Of a DNA stretch of 53,979 bases, positions 33,749 through 43,545 are shown one piece after another. How positions within the stretch are numbered: position 1 is the first letter of the stretch; the number at the start of each line of letters is the position of its first letter. Below the pieces are notes generated by a model. The model was given only the letters and a program-made list of their open reading frames with translations. It was not told where the DNA came from and did no database searches. Made by a program: the position numbers and the translations under genes. Source of the stretch: a bacterium. Lineage in GTDB: Bacteria > Electryoneota > Electryoneia > Electryoneales > Electryoneaceae. Where the stretch lies: assembly GCA_019912845.1 (NCBI GenBank), contig JAIOHU010000267.1, positions 1 through 53,979 of the forward strand, in the 5' to 3' direction.

Positions 33749-36466
33749 CTATTTATCCTTAATCGGAGGGAATTGCTCCTGCCAGTTCGCCAGCAGGCGA
33801 ATGGCTTCCAGTGGTGTGATTGCGTTTATGTTTACCGAAGCGAGTTTATCACGTAACGCACGTTCCTCTACCGTAAAAAGCGTAAGCTGAAAGTCATCTT
33901 TGCGCGGTGGTGGATGGAAACTGCGAGTTAATTTCGGTTTTGGAATTGCAGTTGAACTTTCAGCTTCTGATCCTGAACCTGAATCAGAATTTTCAGCCTT
34001 TTCTGAAACACGCTGCTTTTCGACTCTAGAAGGCAGCAAATGCTCCTCTGTAAATTCAAGTTTTTCCAAAGCTGATAATACTTCTTTTGCTCGTTCAATA
34101 ACAGGACGTGGGACACCAGCGAGTTGTGCAACCTGAATACCATAGCTGGCACCTGACCTTCCCGGTATCACCTTTCTCAGGAAGATGATCCTTTCACCCC
34201 ACTCTTTAACCTCAACATGCAGGTTAAACACTCGGCCGAGGATGGTTTCCAGCTCAGTGAGCTCGTGATAATGTGTAGCGAACAATGTTTTAGGATGACC
34301 AGCCCCTTCAAAATCATGCAGATGCTCTACAATTGCCCAAGCCAGAGATAACCCATCAAATGTTGAGGTTCCTCTTCCAATTTCATCGAGAAGGATGAGG
34401 CTTTTAGAACTGGTATTGTGCAAGATATTTGCAGCTTCCTGCATTTCCACTAGAAAGGTTGATTCGCCAGCCGCAAGATTATCTGACGCTCCAACGCGTG
34501 TGAAAATGCGATCAGTAAGAGGGATCTCAGCATCTTCCGCAGGGACAAACATACCAGCCTGTGCCATGAGTACAATCAAGCCAACTTGTCGCAGATAAGT
34601 TGATTTACCGCCCATATTTGGTCCGGTAACCAGGGCGATTTGATGGTTGTCGTCCCCGATCTCCAAATCATTCGCAATAAATGCCTCACCGTCGGGGAGT
34701 AGATTTTCAATTACTGGATGACGACTTCGAACCAGACGTAAACGCCCACTGTCAACGATTTTAGGACGGATGTATTTATGCTCAACTGCAACCTCTGCCA
34801 ACGCTGAATAGACATCCAACTCAGCTAACAAATGGGCATTCTTCTGAATGGTGCGAGCTTGTTCGATGATACGGTTTCTAATTGTTTCAAATAATTCCAG
34901 TTCAAGCAGAATTAATTGCTCCTCTGCATTGACTATTTTATCTTCCCACTCTTTAAGGTCGGGGGTTATATAACGCTCAGAATTAACCAGTGTTTGCTTG
35001 CGTATATAATGGTCAGGGACTTTATTCTGATTTGCTTTCGATACCTCTATGTAGTAGCCGTGCACGCGGTTGTATTTTATTGAGAGGCTGTTGATACCAG
35101 TTTTTTGTCTCTCCTCCTCCTGCCTTCCGAAAATGTAATCTTTTCCACCTTTTTTCAGCTTCCTAAGTTCATCCAGACGCTCATTAAAACCATCACGTAT
35201 CGCACCACCACTTAATAAATTTGCAGGTGGTTCATCAGCAATGGCAGAGTCCAGGAAAGCAACAAGATCATCTTGCGGATCCAATTCTTCTTTTATTTCA
35301 GCAAGTGCAACGGATTCCAAGCTGGCTGCGGTAGATTTTATAAGTGGGATCGCACGAAGGGTGTCACGAAGTGCGGCAACATCCCTGGGATTGCTCCTGT
35401 TTGCTGCGAGTCGGGCGGTTAAGCGTTCCAAATCGCCTAGAGTACGTAATTGATCTCGTGCCGATTTGCGGGTGTCTGATAGATTGAAAAGTTCCTCGGT
35501 CGCATCATGACGTTTGTGGATCACTTCCGCTTTGATTAGAGGACGAATCAACCAACGTAAAAACAATCGTTTCCCAAAGGGTGTTACCGTGCGATCAATG
35601 TGGTGTAGAAGCGTGCTAGTCCGATCAGTTCCCCACGCTGGATCAATCAATTCGAGATTCCGTATTGTTGCAGAATCGAGAATCATATACTGCTCGGTTG
35701 GGAGACGACTGACTGAAAGGATATGGTTTGGATCGGTGCGCAAATTGTCACGAATATAATGCAGCATGGCACCCGCAGCTTGAACTGTCAGCTCATCATC
35801 TTCAATTCCAAATCCTTTTAATGTTTTTACGCGGAAGTGGGAAGTTATCGTATCGTGAGCGAATTGGTAATCATATATCCAGGGTTCAAGTTGAGTCTGC
35901 ATGATCTTATCAGGGAGTAGCGATCGGAACTCATCTCGTTGATCGTGACGTAAGATTATTTCAACCGGACGAAAGAGGTCGAGAAAATTTTTAATCTCCT
36001 TGAATGCTATTGTTGAAGCGGAAAATTCACCAGTGGTAACATCGCATAATGCAAAGCCAACGAGGTCGTTTTGACGAATAAGCGAGATGAGGAACTGATG
36101 TTTTCCCATCTCTAAAGATTCCTCGCTCATTGTCGTACCGGTCGTTACCACACGAGTAATTTCACGTTTGACAAGCCCCTTTGCGGTTTTGGGGTCTTCA
36201 ACCTGATCAACAACGACAACTCGTCTACCAGCTCGAGTCATCTTAGCCAGGTAGACTTCCAATTGATGATGGGGAAATCCAGCGAAGGGAACAGTTTCAG
36301 TTTTGCCTTTCCCCTGGGAACGCTTGGTGAGGGTTAAACCGAGAATTTCGTGAGCAGAACGTGCATCATAGAACATCTCATAGAAATCTCCCATCCTGAA
36401 AAAGACAACATCATTGGGAAATTCCTTTTTGACACGATGAAGCTGTTGCATCATTGGTGTTCGCAC
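33749..36466 (-). CDS. mutS: DNA mismatch repair protein MutS
   Basis: MutS recognises mismatches and small loops. The N-terminal domain has TPMMQQ and the mismatch-binding Phe-x-Glu in RMGDFYEMFYDA; the ATPase has Walker A GPNMGGKSTYLRQ, the signature STFLVEMQEAANIL, Walker B LILLDEIGRGTSTFDG and the ATHYHEL switch. The 905-residue length is typical for MutS1; a Ser/Glu/Pro-rich linker precedes the C-terminal helical domain (PLEAIRLLANWQE). GTG 36466 is supported by GGGAG upstream and places TPMMQQ at residue 3. mutL is not in the window. Confidence 0.97.
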   Translation of the reverse strand: MRTPMMQQLHRVKKEFPNDVVFFRMGDFYEMFYDARSAHEILGLTLTKRSQGKGKTETVPFAGFPHHQLEVYLAKMTRAGRRVVVVDQVEDPKTAKGLVKREITRVVTTGTTMSEESLEMGKHQFLISLIRQNDLVGFALCDVTTGEFSASTIAFKEIKNFLDLFRPVEIILRHDQRDEFRSLLPDKIMQTQLEPWIYDYQFAHDTITSHFRVKTLKGFGIEDDELTVQAAGAMLHYIRDNLRTDPNHILSVSRLPTEQYMILDSATIRNLELIDPAWGTDRTSTLLHHIDRTVTPFGKRLFLRWLIRPLIKAEVIHKRHDATEELFNLSDTRKSARDQLRTLGDLERLTARLAANRSNPRDVAALRDTLRAIPLIKSTAASLESVALAEIKEELDPQDDLVAFLDSAIADEPPANLLSGGAIRDGFNERLDELRKLKKGGKDYIFGRQEEERQKTGINSLSIKYNRVHGYYIEVSKANQNKVPDHYIRKQTLVNSERYITPDLKEWEDKIVNAEEQLILLELELFETIRNRIIEQARTIQKNAHLLAELDVYSALAEVAVEHKYIRPKIVDSGRLRLVRSRHPVIENLLPDGEAFIANDLEIGDDNHQIALVTGPNMGGKSTYLRQVGLIVLMAQAGMFVPAEDAEIPLTDRIFTRVGASDNLAAGESTFLVEMQEAANILHNTSSKSLILLDEIGRGTSTFDGLSLAWAIVEHLHDFEGAGHPKTLFATHYHELTELETILGRVFNLHVEVKEWGERIIFLRKVIPGRSGASYGIQVAQLAGVPRPVIERAKEVLSALEKLEFTEEHLLPSRVEKQRVSEKAENSDSGSGSEAESSTAIPKPKLTRSFHPPPRKDDFQLTLFTVEERALRDKLASVNINAITPLEAIRLLANWQEQFPPIKDK

Positions 36467-36570
36467 TATTGCTCCCGATTAGTGTGAATGCGTACGAATT
36501 ACAAGGAATGAATATAGAAATTTTGGAGTGAAAAGAGAAATTGCAACCTACCCAACGCTTATTTTCTATT

Positions 36571-36611
36571 AAAAAAAAGAGAAGACCCGAGCACTATTCT
36601 ACCCGGGTCTT
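36571..36611 (-). terminator. Intrinsic terminator for the beta-helix surface protein gene
   Basis: Read on the minus strand, AAGACCCG (36611-36604) pairs with CGGGTCTT (36589-36582) and is followed by a run of eight T (36578-36571) after TCTC. It lies about 60 bases downstream of the giant minus-strand gene. Confidence 0.85.
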
Positions 36612-36669
36612 ACTTTAATCATTCTTGCTCTAATACCATATTGAAGAAACTGACTTATAGTTGAGCTTT

Positions 36670-39600
36670 CTATTTGAGCAATAGAATCTTTTGCGATTGA
36701 ATCTGATGCATATACTCAACTTGAAGGAAGTATACACCACTAACCATTTTATCTGTTGTCTTAATGGAAAGTTGATGTGCTCCTCTTTCAACAGCAGAGT
36801 TAGAACCATAAACCTGACGTCCAAGGACATCAAATATAGTTACACTTACCTCACCCGGTTCGGGAACTGAATACTCAACCCTGAATGTCGAGTTGAACGG
36901 ATTCGGATAGACCTCAGAAACAACAAAATTATCTGGGAGCTCTACAGTTTTCAATGAAAGCTCGGCAAACGCACCCTTTCCATATTCAGCAACCGCTTCG
37001 TTCATGGTGAATGCAATGCGATCTCCAGAGTCCGTCAGAAGTTTCAGTTCGATCCCTGATCCCGATGTGAATCCTGGAATTTCCAGCTCACTATCACCTT
37101 CCCATGCTATAAGTGGTGTAACTGGATGATCATTAAGTATCATGCTTTTTCCTACAAGAACACCGTGATCATACGCTTCCACAATTGCAGCGGACGTTTT
37201 CAACTGGTCATCGAGGTTCAGCAAGATGGCATAGGGTTTTCCTGATGAAGGGGGTGCATTTGAAACAGATGGAATTTGCAGTATTTGATCGGTTGCACCA
37301 GCAAGAATATCTCTTTGGAAAGTAAAGTTGATATCCTCACGACTAAAGATGAGATATCCTTCACCTGGACGTAATGAGCCCATGGTATTTGCGCGATTGG
37401 GTACCCAGAGACGACCGTCATCGGAAAGCATGATAGCAACGGCATCCTGAACTTCACTCAGCGCAGATGTTACCGGAACTTCAGAATCGAAAGGATAACC
37501 AATCCAACTCCACTGATTTCCTGTCAATGTGTATTCGGTGTTCGTGGGTATCATTGGTCCCTCGACGACCCATACCGCAGGGGAAGGAGTGAAGATATAA
37601 TATCCCTGATTTGGATTTGCATCCCACTCAGGCGGGATGCCCGGAAGATAAATATCACCATTCGCAGCGTAAACGATATCCAGATCGCGGATATTTCCGA
37701 ATACATCTTGAGGATTGCTGCTTGAGAAAAGACGGTTTGAAGATACCAATTCAAAATAGTTTGCAGCTATCGGAATTGTCAGATCGCCTCCATCTGCACC
37801 ATAAGGTGGCCATTCCCAGCCAAGGTCTGTAATGGTTCCATCAGGATCCAGTGCAAATTCCGGGCTTCCAGCATCTATACAGGGTGATCCTTCCATGAGA
37901 CGGAAGTCCCAATTCTCAGGATCGACGAAAACAGGATCGTCAATAATGACTCCTACGCCGTCCAGTATTCCTTCATGGGACAGACAAACATATTCCAGAG
38001 TCGTGTTATCTGATGAGGCAACTGGATAGTCTGGATCGGAGATGATGATACTGTTTGTGATGGTATTGTTGCCACCACCATAAAACGTTGTACCACGCGC
38101 CGGGTTTGTTGCTGTGTTATTATAAAAAGTACAATGATCAATAACCATCGCACCGCCCCAGAATGACATTCCTGCACCATAACCTGAAGTATTGTTTGCG
38201 ATCAAATTGTGATGAAAATCGACATCACTATAAATCAAATCGACACAACCAAGCCCACCAGCAGTGTTGTTATAGACTTTGGTGTAGCTCATGGAAACAG
38301 TTGCTTCGTAGGCATAAAACGCACTGGCTTGATGACCGGTTGAACAAGAGCGAATCTCACAATTTTCGAGTGTAACCTCACAGTCACGAACATTAAAAGC
38401 TGTGCCGTTAGACCTACCGTGAAATACACCAGCGTATTCAAAAATGCAGTGGTTAAATATGGAAGGTGCGGTACCGTTGTCAATGTCAATTCCATCCCAG
38501 AGCATTTCCGTGTCAAATGCTGTGAAAAGGATTGGGTCCTCATTTGAGCCTTCGGCGAGCAAAGAACCATTAACCATGATTCTTACCTGATTATACCCTT
38601 GAACTATTACTCCAGGTTCTATGGTGAGTGTTTCATCCTCAGGGATAGTTGCATCAGCGACAATTATGTAGGGATTACCCATGAGGGTCCAGGTGGATGT
38701 GAGAATTTCACCAGAAATTTCAGTTCCCTCACCACCTTCATCATCTGTGGGAGGCCAAATCCAACCAAGATCAGTAACTGTATCATCTGGGTCCATCTCA
38801 AACTCAGGATCACCTGCATCAATACATGGCGATTCAAGTGCTAGTCGGAAATCCAAAGCGAGAGGATCAATAAATAGAGGATCAGCAATAATAACATTAT
38901 CCCCCTCAAGAATGCCCTCGTGTGAAAGGCAAACATATTCAAGTGTCGTATTCGCTGATGAAGCAACAGGATATTCGGGGTCAGAAATAATAATACTATT
39001 CGTGATATTGTTATTTCCTTCACCATAAAACGCAGTGCCTAATTCAGGTTGAGATGCACTATTCTGGTAGAAAGTGCAATGGTCTATCAGCATCTCACCA
39101 CCCCAGAACGACATTGCAGCACCATAGCCGGCATTATTGAAAGCAATCAGGTTGTGATGAAAATCTACATCACTGTCGATTAAATCGACACAACCAAGTC
39201 CCCCTGCAGTGTTGTTATAGACACGAGAATAACTGATACTGACCGTAGCTTCGTATGCGTAAAACGCACCAGCCTGAGCATTTGTGAAACAATTACGGAT
39301 ATCGCAGTGGGTTAAGGTAACATCACAATCACGCACATTAAATGCAGTCCCATTTGCACGACCATGAAAAACTCCCGCTCGTTCGAAGATACAGTAACTG
39401 AAAATGCTTGGGGCAGTCGCATTTTCTATGTCAATTCCATCCCAATAATTATCTGGTAAATGTGATGTGAATAAGATTAGTTCTTCCTCGGTGCCTTCTG
39501 CTTCAATCGCACCGCTAACAAATATGCGAACTCCCTCAAATCCCCTAACGATAACACCTGGTTCGATTGTCAGAATCTGGTCTGCTAAAACAGTAGCATC

Positions 39601-40680
39601 GGCAACAATTAGGTATGGCGAGCCATCAACACTCCAAGTAGAGGTCTCAATGTCGCCAGATATCTGGGTTCCTTCAGGGGCTTCGTCTGGTACCGGAGGC
39701 CATGTCCACCCCAAATCGGTAACAGTTTCATCTGGATCGAGCGCATAGTTTGGATCACCTGCGTCTACACAGAGAGAAAATTCACTCAGACTAAAATCCA
39801 GATTTTCAGGATCAATAAATAGTGGGTCAGCAATTATAACATTTTCACCATCAAGGATGCCTTCGTGTGAAAGGCAAACATATTCTAATGTTGTATTGTC
39901 TGATGATGCAACCGGATAGGCAGGATCTGAAATAATTATACTATTGGTTATTGTGTTGTTTCCGCCACCATGAAATGCAGTTCCTGCTTCTGGATTGGTT
40001 GCAGTGTTATTGTAAAACGTGCAATGATCAATCAGCATTGTACCGCCCCAGAACGACATCGCAGCACCACGATCTGCTTGATTGAATGCAATCAGATTAT
40101 GGTGGAATTCCACATCACTATTGAGTAAGTCAACACAACCAAGTCCACCAGCTATGTTATTGTATACCCTCGAATATGTAATGGAAACAGTTGCTTCGTA
40201 CGCATAAAACGCACCTGCTTGTGCGCCGGTAAAACAATCACGGATATCACAGTAGGAGAGTGATACTTCACCATCGTGAACGTTAAATGCTGTTCCATTT
40301 GCACGTCCATGGAAAACTCCCGCTCGCTCGAAGACACAATATGAGAATGTGCTGGGAGAAGTAGAATTTTCAATGTCGATCCCGTCCCAATAAACTTCGT
40401 CGTCAATGGAGGTGAATAGGATAGGTTGCTCCTCCGTTCCTGTGGCCTCAACTCCACCGCTGACGAAAAGGCGAACACCATCTTCACCCTGGACTACAAC
40501 TCCTGGCTCAATCGTCAGGATATTGTCAGCCTCAAGTGTGACATCTTCAAGTAACAAATAGGGACTTCCATCCATATCCCAAGTTGAGGTTAAGATTGAA
40601 CCCGAAATCTCTGTTTGCGCCATGCTACCTTGCGATAAAATTAACAATGCAAGAAGAAAAAGTACTTTGATCCTCATCAT
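36670..40680 (-). CDS. Giant secreted beta-helix protein with three tandem repeats and a sorting domain
   Basis: The 1336-residue product begins with a signal peptide (MRIKVLFLLALLILSQGSMA). Three near-identical units of about 315 residues follow, each opening ISGxIxTSTW and containing LTIEPGV, YWDGIDIEN-like, FERAGVFHGR and FYAYEATVS blocks plus periodic asparagine-rich turns typical of right-handed parallel beta-helices. Each ends DPDxTVTDLGWxWPP. A unique region and then a C-terminal sorting domain (EVYPNPFNSTF ... GVYFLQVEY ... KILLLK) complete it. AGGAGGAAGGG precedes the start. It is likely displayed on or released from the cell surface; ligand or substrate is unknown. Confidence 0.85.
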   Translation of the reverse strand: MMRIKVLFLLALLILSQGSMAQTEISGSILTSTWDMDGSPYLLLEDVTLEADNILTIEPGVVVQGEDGVRLFVSGGVEATGTEEQPILFTSIDDEVYWDGIDIENSTSPSTFSYCVFERAGVFHGRANGTAFNVHDGEVSLSYCDIRDCFTGAQAGAFYAYEATVSITYSRVYNNIAGGLGCVDLLNSDVEFHHNLIAFNQADRGAAMSFWGGTMLIDHCTFYNNTATNPEAGTAFHGGGNNTITNSIIISDPAYPVASSDNTTLEYVCLSHEGILDGENVIIADPLFIDPENLDFSLSEFSLCVDAGDPNYALDPDETVTDLGWTWPPVPDEAPEGTQISGDIETSTWSVDGSPYLIVADATVLADQILTIEPGVIVRGFEGVRIFVSGAIEAEGTEEELILFTSHLPDNYWDGIDIENATAPSIFSYCIFERAGVFHGRANGTAFNVRDCDVTLTHCDIRNCFTNAQAGAFYAYEATVSISYSRVYNNTAGGLGCVDLIDSDVDFHHNLIAFNNAGYGAAMSFWGGEMLIDHCTFYQNSASQPELGTAFYGEGNNNITNSIIISDPEYPVASSANTTLEYVCLSHEGILEGDNVIIADPLFIDPLALDFRLALESPCIDAGDPEFEMDPDDTVTDLGWIWPPTDDEGGEGTEISGEILTSTWTLMGNPYIIVADATIPEDETLTIEPGVIVQGYNQVRIMVNGSLLAEGSNEDPILFTAFDTEMLWDGIDIDNGTAPSIFNHCIFEYAGVFHGRSNGTAFNVRDCEVTLENCEIRSCSTGHQASAFYAYEATVSMSYTKVYNNTAGGLGCVDLIYSDVDFHHNLIANNTSGYGAGMSFWGGAMVIDHCTFYNNTATNPARGTTFYGGGNNTITNSIIISDPDYPVASSDNTTLEYVCLSHEGILDGVGVIIDDPVFVDPENWDFRLMEGSPCIDAGSPEFALDPDGTITDLGWEWPPYGADGGDLTIPIAANYFELVSSNRLFSSSNPQDVFGNIRDLDIVYAANGDIYLPGIPPEWDANPNQGYYIFTPSPAVWVVEGPMIPTNTEYTLTGNQWSWIGYPFDSEVPVTSALSEVQDAVAIMLSDDGRLWVPNRANTMGSLRPGEGYLIFSREDINFTFQRDILAGATDQILQIPSVSNAPPSSGKPYAILLNLDDQLKTSAAIVEAYDHGVLVGKSMILNDHPVTPLIAWEGDSELEIPGFTSGSGIELKLLTDSGDRIAFTMNEAVAEYGKGAFAELSLKTVELPDNFVVSEVYPNPFNSTFRVEYSVPEPGEVSVTIFDVLGRQVYGSNSAVERGAHQLSIKTTDKMVSGVYFLQVEYMHQIQSQKILLLK
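37800..40618 (-). repeat. Three in-gene tandem repeats of about 945 bp
   Basis: Unit starts on the minus strand are near 40618, 39676 and 38728, each encoding the opening ISG..x.TSTW block; the third ends near 37800. Units 1 and 2 appear roughly three-quarters identical in protein by eye. The repeats keep the reading frame, as expected for recent unequal exchange within one gene. Confidence 0.85.
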
Positions 40681-41293
40681 CCCTTCCTCCTGAGAAATCC
40701 ACCGAACAGCTTCTATCAGTGAATGAATCCTCTATTTACAGTTAAAATGTTGCTGATAATTAGACTTGGTCTCGTGTTCCCTTGAGTATAGATGTCAATA
40801 ATGAAATAAGATAATAAATAATCTATGAAGACACTTCTTGTTGTATCTATTATATTTATATTTGTCCTGATAGTGAGCTGAAATTATATCATTAATCACC
40901 ACTTTTTATTTATTGTAAGAAATTGGAGAAGATGTTTAGCTCTTAAAGAATAGAGGCAACTGTTGGTGAAGCCGCTTAAAGCGATGAACAATACTAACCG
41001 TAACGCAGACATGATATATCCATGACTTAAACTAACGGGGATAAATTAGTATACGAAGGATTACTCCCTGTATCAATAGGTTAAAAGGTTTAGGTCAATG
41101 AATTTTAGACGAAGCTCTCTGTCTCTCATTAGAAATATTTGTTATTTGTTCAGCTAAAAATTCAACCATGCGAACAGGGAGGGAAGGCATTACTTGGAAA
41201 GTTGAATGTGGAGTAGAAATCGATTACACTTACGCTTTAACCTGAGCAATCGAAGATTATTTGGTAGACCAGAAGTGCGGTGTCTGGTTCAAT
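40681..41293. other. 613-base AT-rich gap without a recognised gene
   Basis: This lies upstream of the beta-helix gene and downstream of the hybrid kinase, both on the minus strand. Apart from the strong ribosome site at its left edge I see no coding frame of note, no RNA gene signature and no convincing terminator. A minus-strand TTGACA (40798-40793) has no matching -10 at normal spacing. Confidence 0.5.
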
Positions 41294-43249
41294 TTAGGGG
41301 TTTAATATGTCGCTAATGGCATCCAGAAGAACACTCATCAGATAAGGCTTCTGAATATACCCATTGAGATTAAGGACTTCAAAATTTTTCTTCGCGACTT
41401 CTTCAGTAAAGCCACTCACAAGTATTACTGGTACATTCTTATCAATTTCACGTATGCGAGTCAAAACTTCATCTCCATTCATTTTGGGCATTTTGTAGTC
41501 GAGAAGAATAATGGCAATCTCATCTTTGTACTTTTTAAATTGGTTAACCCCCTCCTCGCCATCAGCAGCCAAGATTGTTCGGTAGCTGTTCATGGTCAGG
41601 ATATCGCTTACGATCTCTCGTAAATCCCGTTCGTCATCAACGATTAATATCAGGGGCGATTCCGTCTCGCTCGTTTGAGAAGTGGATGAAGTAGGGGTGA
41701 GAGGTTCGTATTGATTCAGCGAATCGGGTGTTGTTTCCAGGATTTGAGTAATCAAGGGAAGATATACACTGAATGTGCTGCCCTTACCAACTTCGGTTTC
41801 TACCTGAATCGCGCCTTTATATTGTTTTACGATCCCATGAACTGCGGAGAGCCCCAGACCTCGACCAAGAAAATTAGAGGTAAAAAATGGTTGGAATATT
41901 TTTGGAAGAATTTCATCGGAAATACCAACGCCCCGATCATTGATTGAAATATAGAGATAGTCACCAGGTTTACAGTTGGAAGTGATGTGCAGACTGGTCA
42001 AATCTTCTTCCCCAAGCGACCTGATTCCAGCTTCAACTTTTATTGTGCCATCCATACCGCTCATCGCCTCATTGGCATTGGAAAGCAGACTCATGATGAT
42101 CATCTGCAGGTGGGTTTGATCAGCCTGAATTTTTGGCAGCTCTTTCTTAATATTATACTCGATGGTGATATTCTCAGAAATTGTCAGTTTGATTAGCTCT
42201 TTCATGTCGTCAATAACTGAGTGGATATCGAGAGTATGTGGGTGTATTTCGGCTTTACCGGAAAATATCATCAACTGCGAGGTAAGATTTGCGAGTTTCT
42301 TAGTAGTTTCTCTAATTCGCAGTAAATTAGTTGCAACTGGATGATCATCGCCCAGTTTTGCAAGGCTCAAATCTACATTCCCAACGATAGTCATCAGCCA
42401 GTTATTAAAATCATGCGCCAACCCGGCAGCCAGCACACCGATGCTTTCCAATTTCTGAGCTTCGACTATTTTCTGCTCCAGAAATGACTGCTCATGAAGC
42501 ATATTTTTTCGATCTGAAATATCACGAGAGGAAGCGACAATAGATGCAGGATGAGTGCTGCCCTCTTTTGTTTTTACATGTCCAGAGGATTCGAGCCAGA
42601 TATATTTCCCATCCTTTTTTCTATATCTATACTCGATGGTGGAGCTGGTTGAATCTTCAAAAAATGTTTTATGAGATTCGTGAACTCTGGAGAGGTCATC
42701 TGGATGAACGAACTCATATGCGGACTTTCCGATAAGCTCTTCAGGATCATACCCCAGCAGTTTTCTACACACAGGCGAAACGTAAGTAAAGAGCCCTTCA
42801 AGAGTTATTTCAGAAATCATTTCGCTTGAGTAATATTTTCCCAGATCATCATGATTATCTGATTTATTTTTATTTATATACGATTGGTCGCTATTCGGAA
42901 ATGCAGTGAGCTGGAAATTTGCTTCACTACCCTCACGGTTGCTCTTTCTGATAAAACCAATGAAGGGACGTGGGTTGATACCATTTTGAGAAAGTGAAAA
43001 AAAGATTGTGACGGGATGCGTATTAGTAAGAGACTTCGTTTTTAGAACCAAGCTATCTTTGTCCTGCGCGGGCAAATATGTATCGAGGATTTCTGTGCCA
43101 CCTTTTTGTAGCTCAATACCGCTGTTTTTCCTGAATGAATTGGAGGGTGCGTCAAGAACTATCTGGTCATCTTTGGAAAGGGAGTAGCTGATGGTGAACC
43201 CGGAAAACTGTTCCGTGAAACTCTCGTATTTCTGAAACTCTTTATCCAT
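41294..43249 (-). CDS. Hybrid histidine kinase (PAS-HisKA-HATPase-REC)
   Basis: The 651-residue soluble protein has an unassigned sensor-like N-terminal ~140 residues, a PAS domain with PAC tail (TYVSPVCRKLLGYDPEELIGK to YRKKDGKYIWLESSG), a phosphoacceptor helix LAAGLAHDFNNWLMTIVG with the histidine in HDFNN, an ATPase with SLLSNANEAM, DRGVGISDEI and GRGLGLSAVHGIVKQ, and a C-terminal receiver with LILIVDDE, LLDYKMPKMNG and YIQKPY. HDFNN kinases of this type pass phosphate to an attached or separate receiver. It diverges from the DUF4405-like gene. Confidence 0.93.
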   Translation of the reverse strand: MDKEFQKYESFTEQFSGFTISYSLSKDDQIVLDAPSNSFRKNSGIELQKGGTEILDTYLPAQDKDSLVLKTKSLTNTHPVTIFFSLSQNGINPRPFIGFIRKSNREGSEANFQLTAFPNSDQSYINKNKSDNHDDLGKYYSSEMISEITLEGLFTYVSPVCRKLLGYDPEELIGKSAYEFVHPDDLSRVHESHKTFFEDSTSSTIEYRYRKKDGKYIWLESSGHVKTKEGSTHPASIVASSRDISDRKNMLHEQSFLEQKIVEAQKLESIGVLAAGLAHDFNNWLMTIVGNVDLSLAKLGDDHPVATNLLRIRETTKKLANLTSQLMIFSGKAEIHPHTLDIHSVIDDMKELIKLTISENITIEYNIKKELPKIQADQTHLQMIIMSLLSNANEAMSGMDGTIKVEAGIRSLGEEDLTSLHITSNCKPGDYLYISINDRGVGISDEILPKIFQPFFTSNFLGRGLGLSAVHGIVKQYKGAIQVETEVGKGSTFSVYLPLITQILETTPDSLNQYEPLTPTSSTSQTSETESPLILIVDDERDLREIVSDILTMNSYRTILAADGEEGVNQFKKYKDEIAIILLDYKMPKMNGDEVLTRIREIDKNVPVILVSGFTEEVAKKNFEVLNLNGYIQKPYLMSVLLDAISDILNP

Positions 43250-43371
43250 CCAGTTCAGTCCACTATCTCGCTGTACTTGCGTTAAAATGCTTATTTTATA
43301 AGCAATTTTACATGTATGGCTAAACCTTGAAAAATAGCGGAGAGGGCTTCATAGGTCAATAGCGTGTCAGT

Positions 43372-43406
43372 CATTACTTACAAAAATGCTCCACCATTAC
43401 TTACAA
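43372..43406. repeat. 12-bp direct repeat in the divergent control region
   Basis: CATTACTTACAA occurs at 43372-43383 and again at 43395-43406, 23 bases start to start, about two helical turns. It lies between the hybrid kinase and the DUF4405-like gene, and could bind a response regulator or similar dimeric factor. Confidence 0.45.
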
Positions 43407-43463
43407 CTTTGATAGCATCACTTGTGGGTTTACGGCATCTAAAATACCAGTATGAAAAAGGGC

Positions 43464-43477
43464 TTGATTGAAATCAA
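43464..43477. promoter_or_regulatory. Consensus FNR/CRP-type site
   Basis: TTGAT-TGAA-ATCAA is a perfect match to the FNR consensus TTGAT-N4-ATCAA. Its centre lies about 75 bases before the start of the DUF4405-like membrane gene, a usual activating distance allowing a short leader. No FNR/CRP regulator is encoded in the window. Confidence 0.55.
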
Positions 43478-43545
43478 CATCATTATTGTTGCCATGGTTT
43501 ATGCCATAGATTGAAGCGATATCAAAATTCATAAGGGCTTGTCTA

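Noticed and set aside
40793-40798. Minus-strand TTGACA as promoter of the giant beta-helix gene
   Set aside because: No -10-like hexamer at 16-18 bases.
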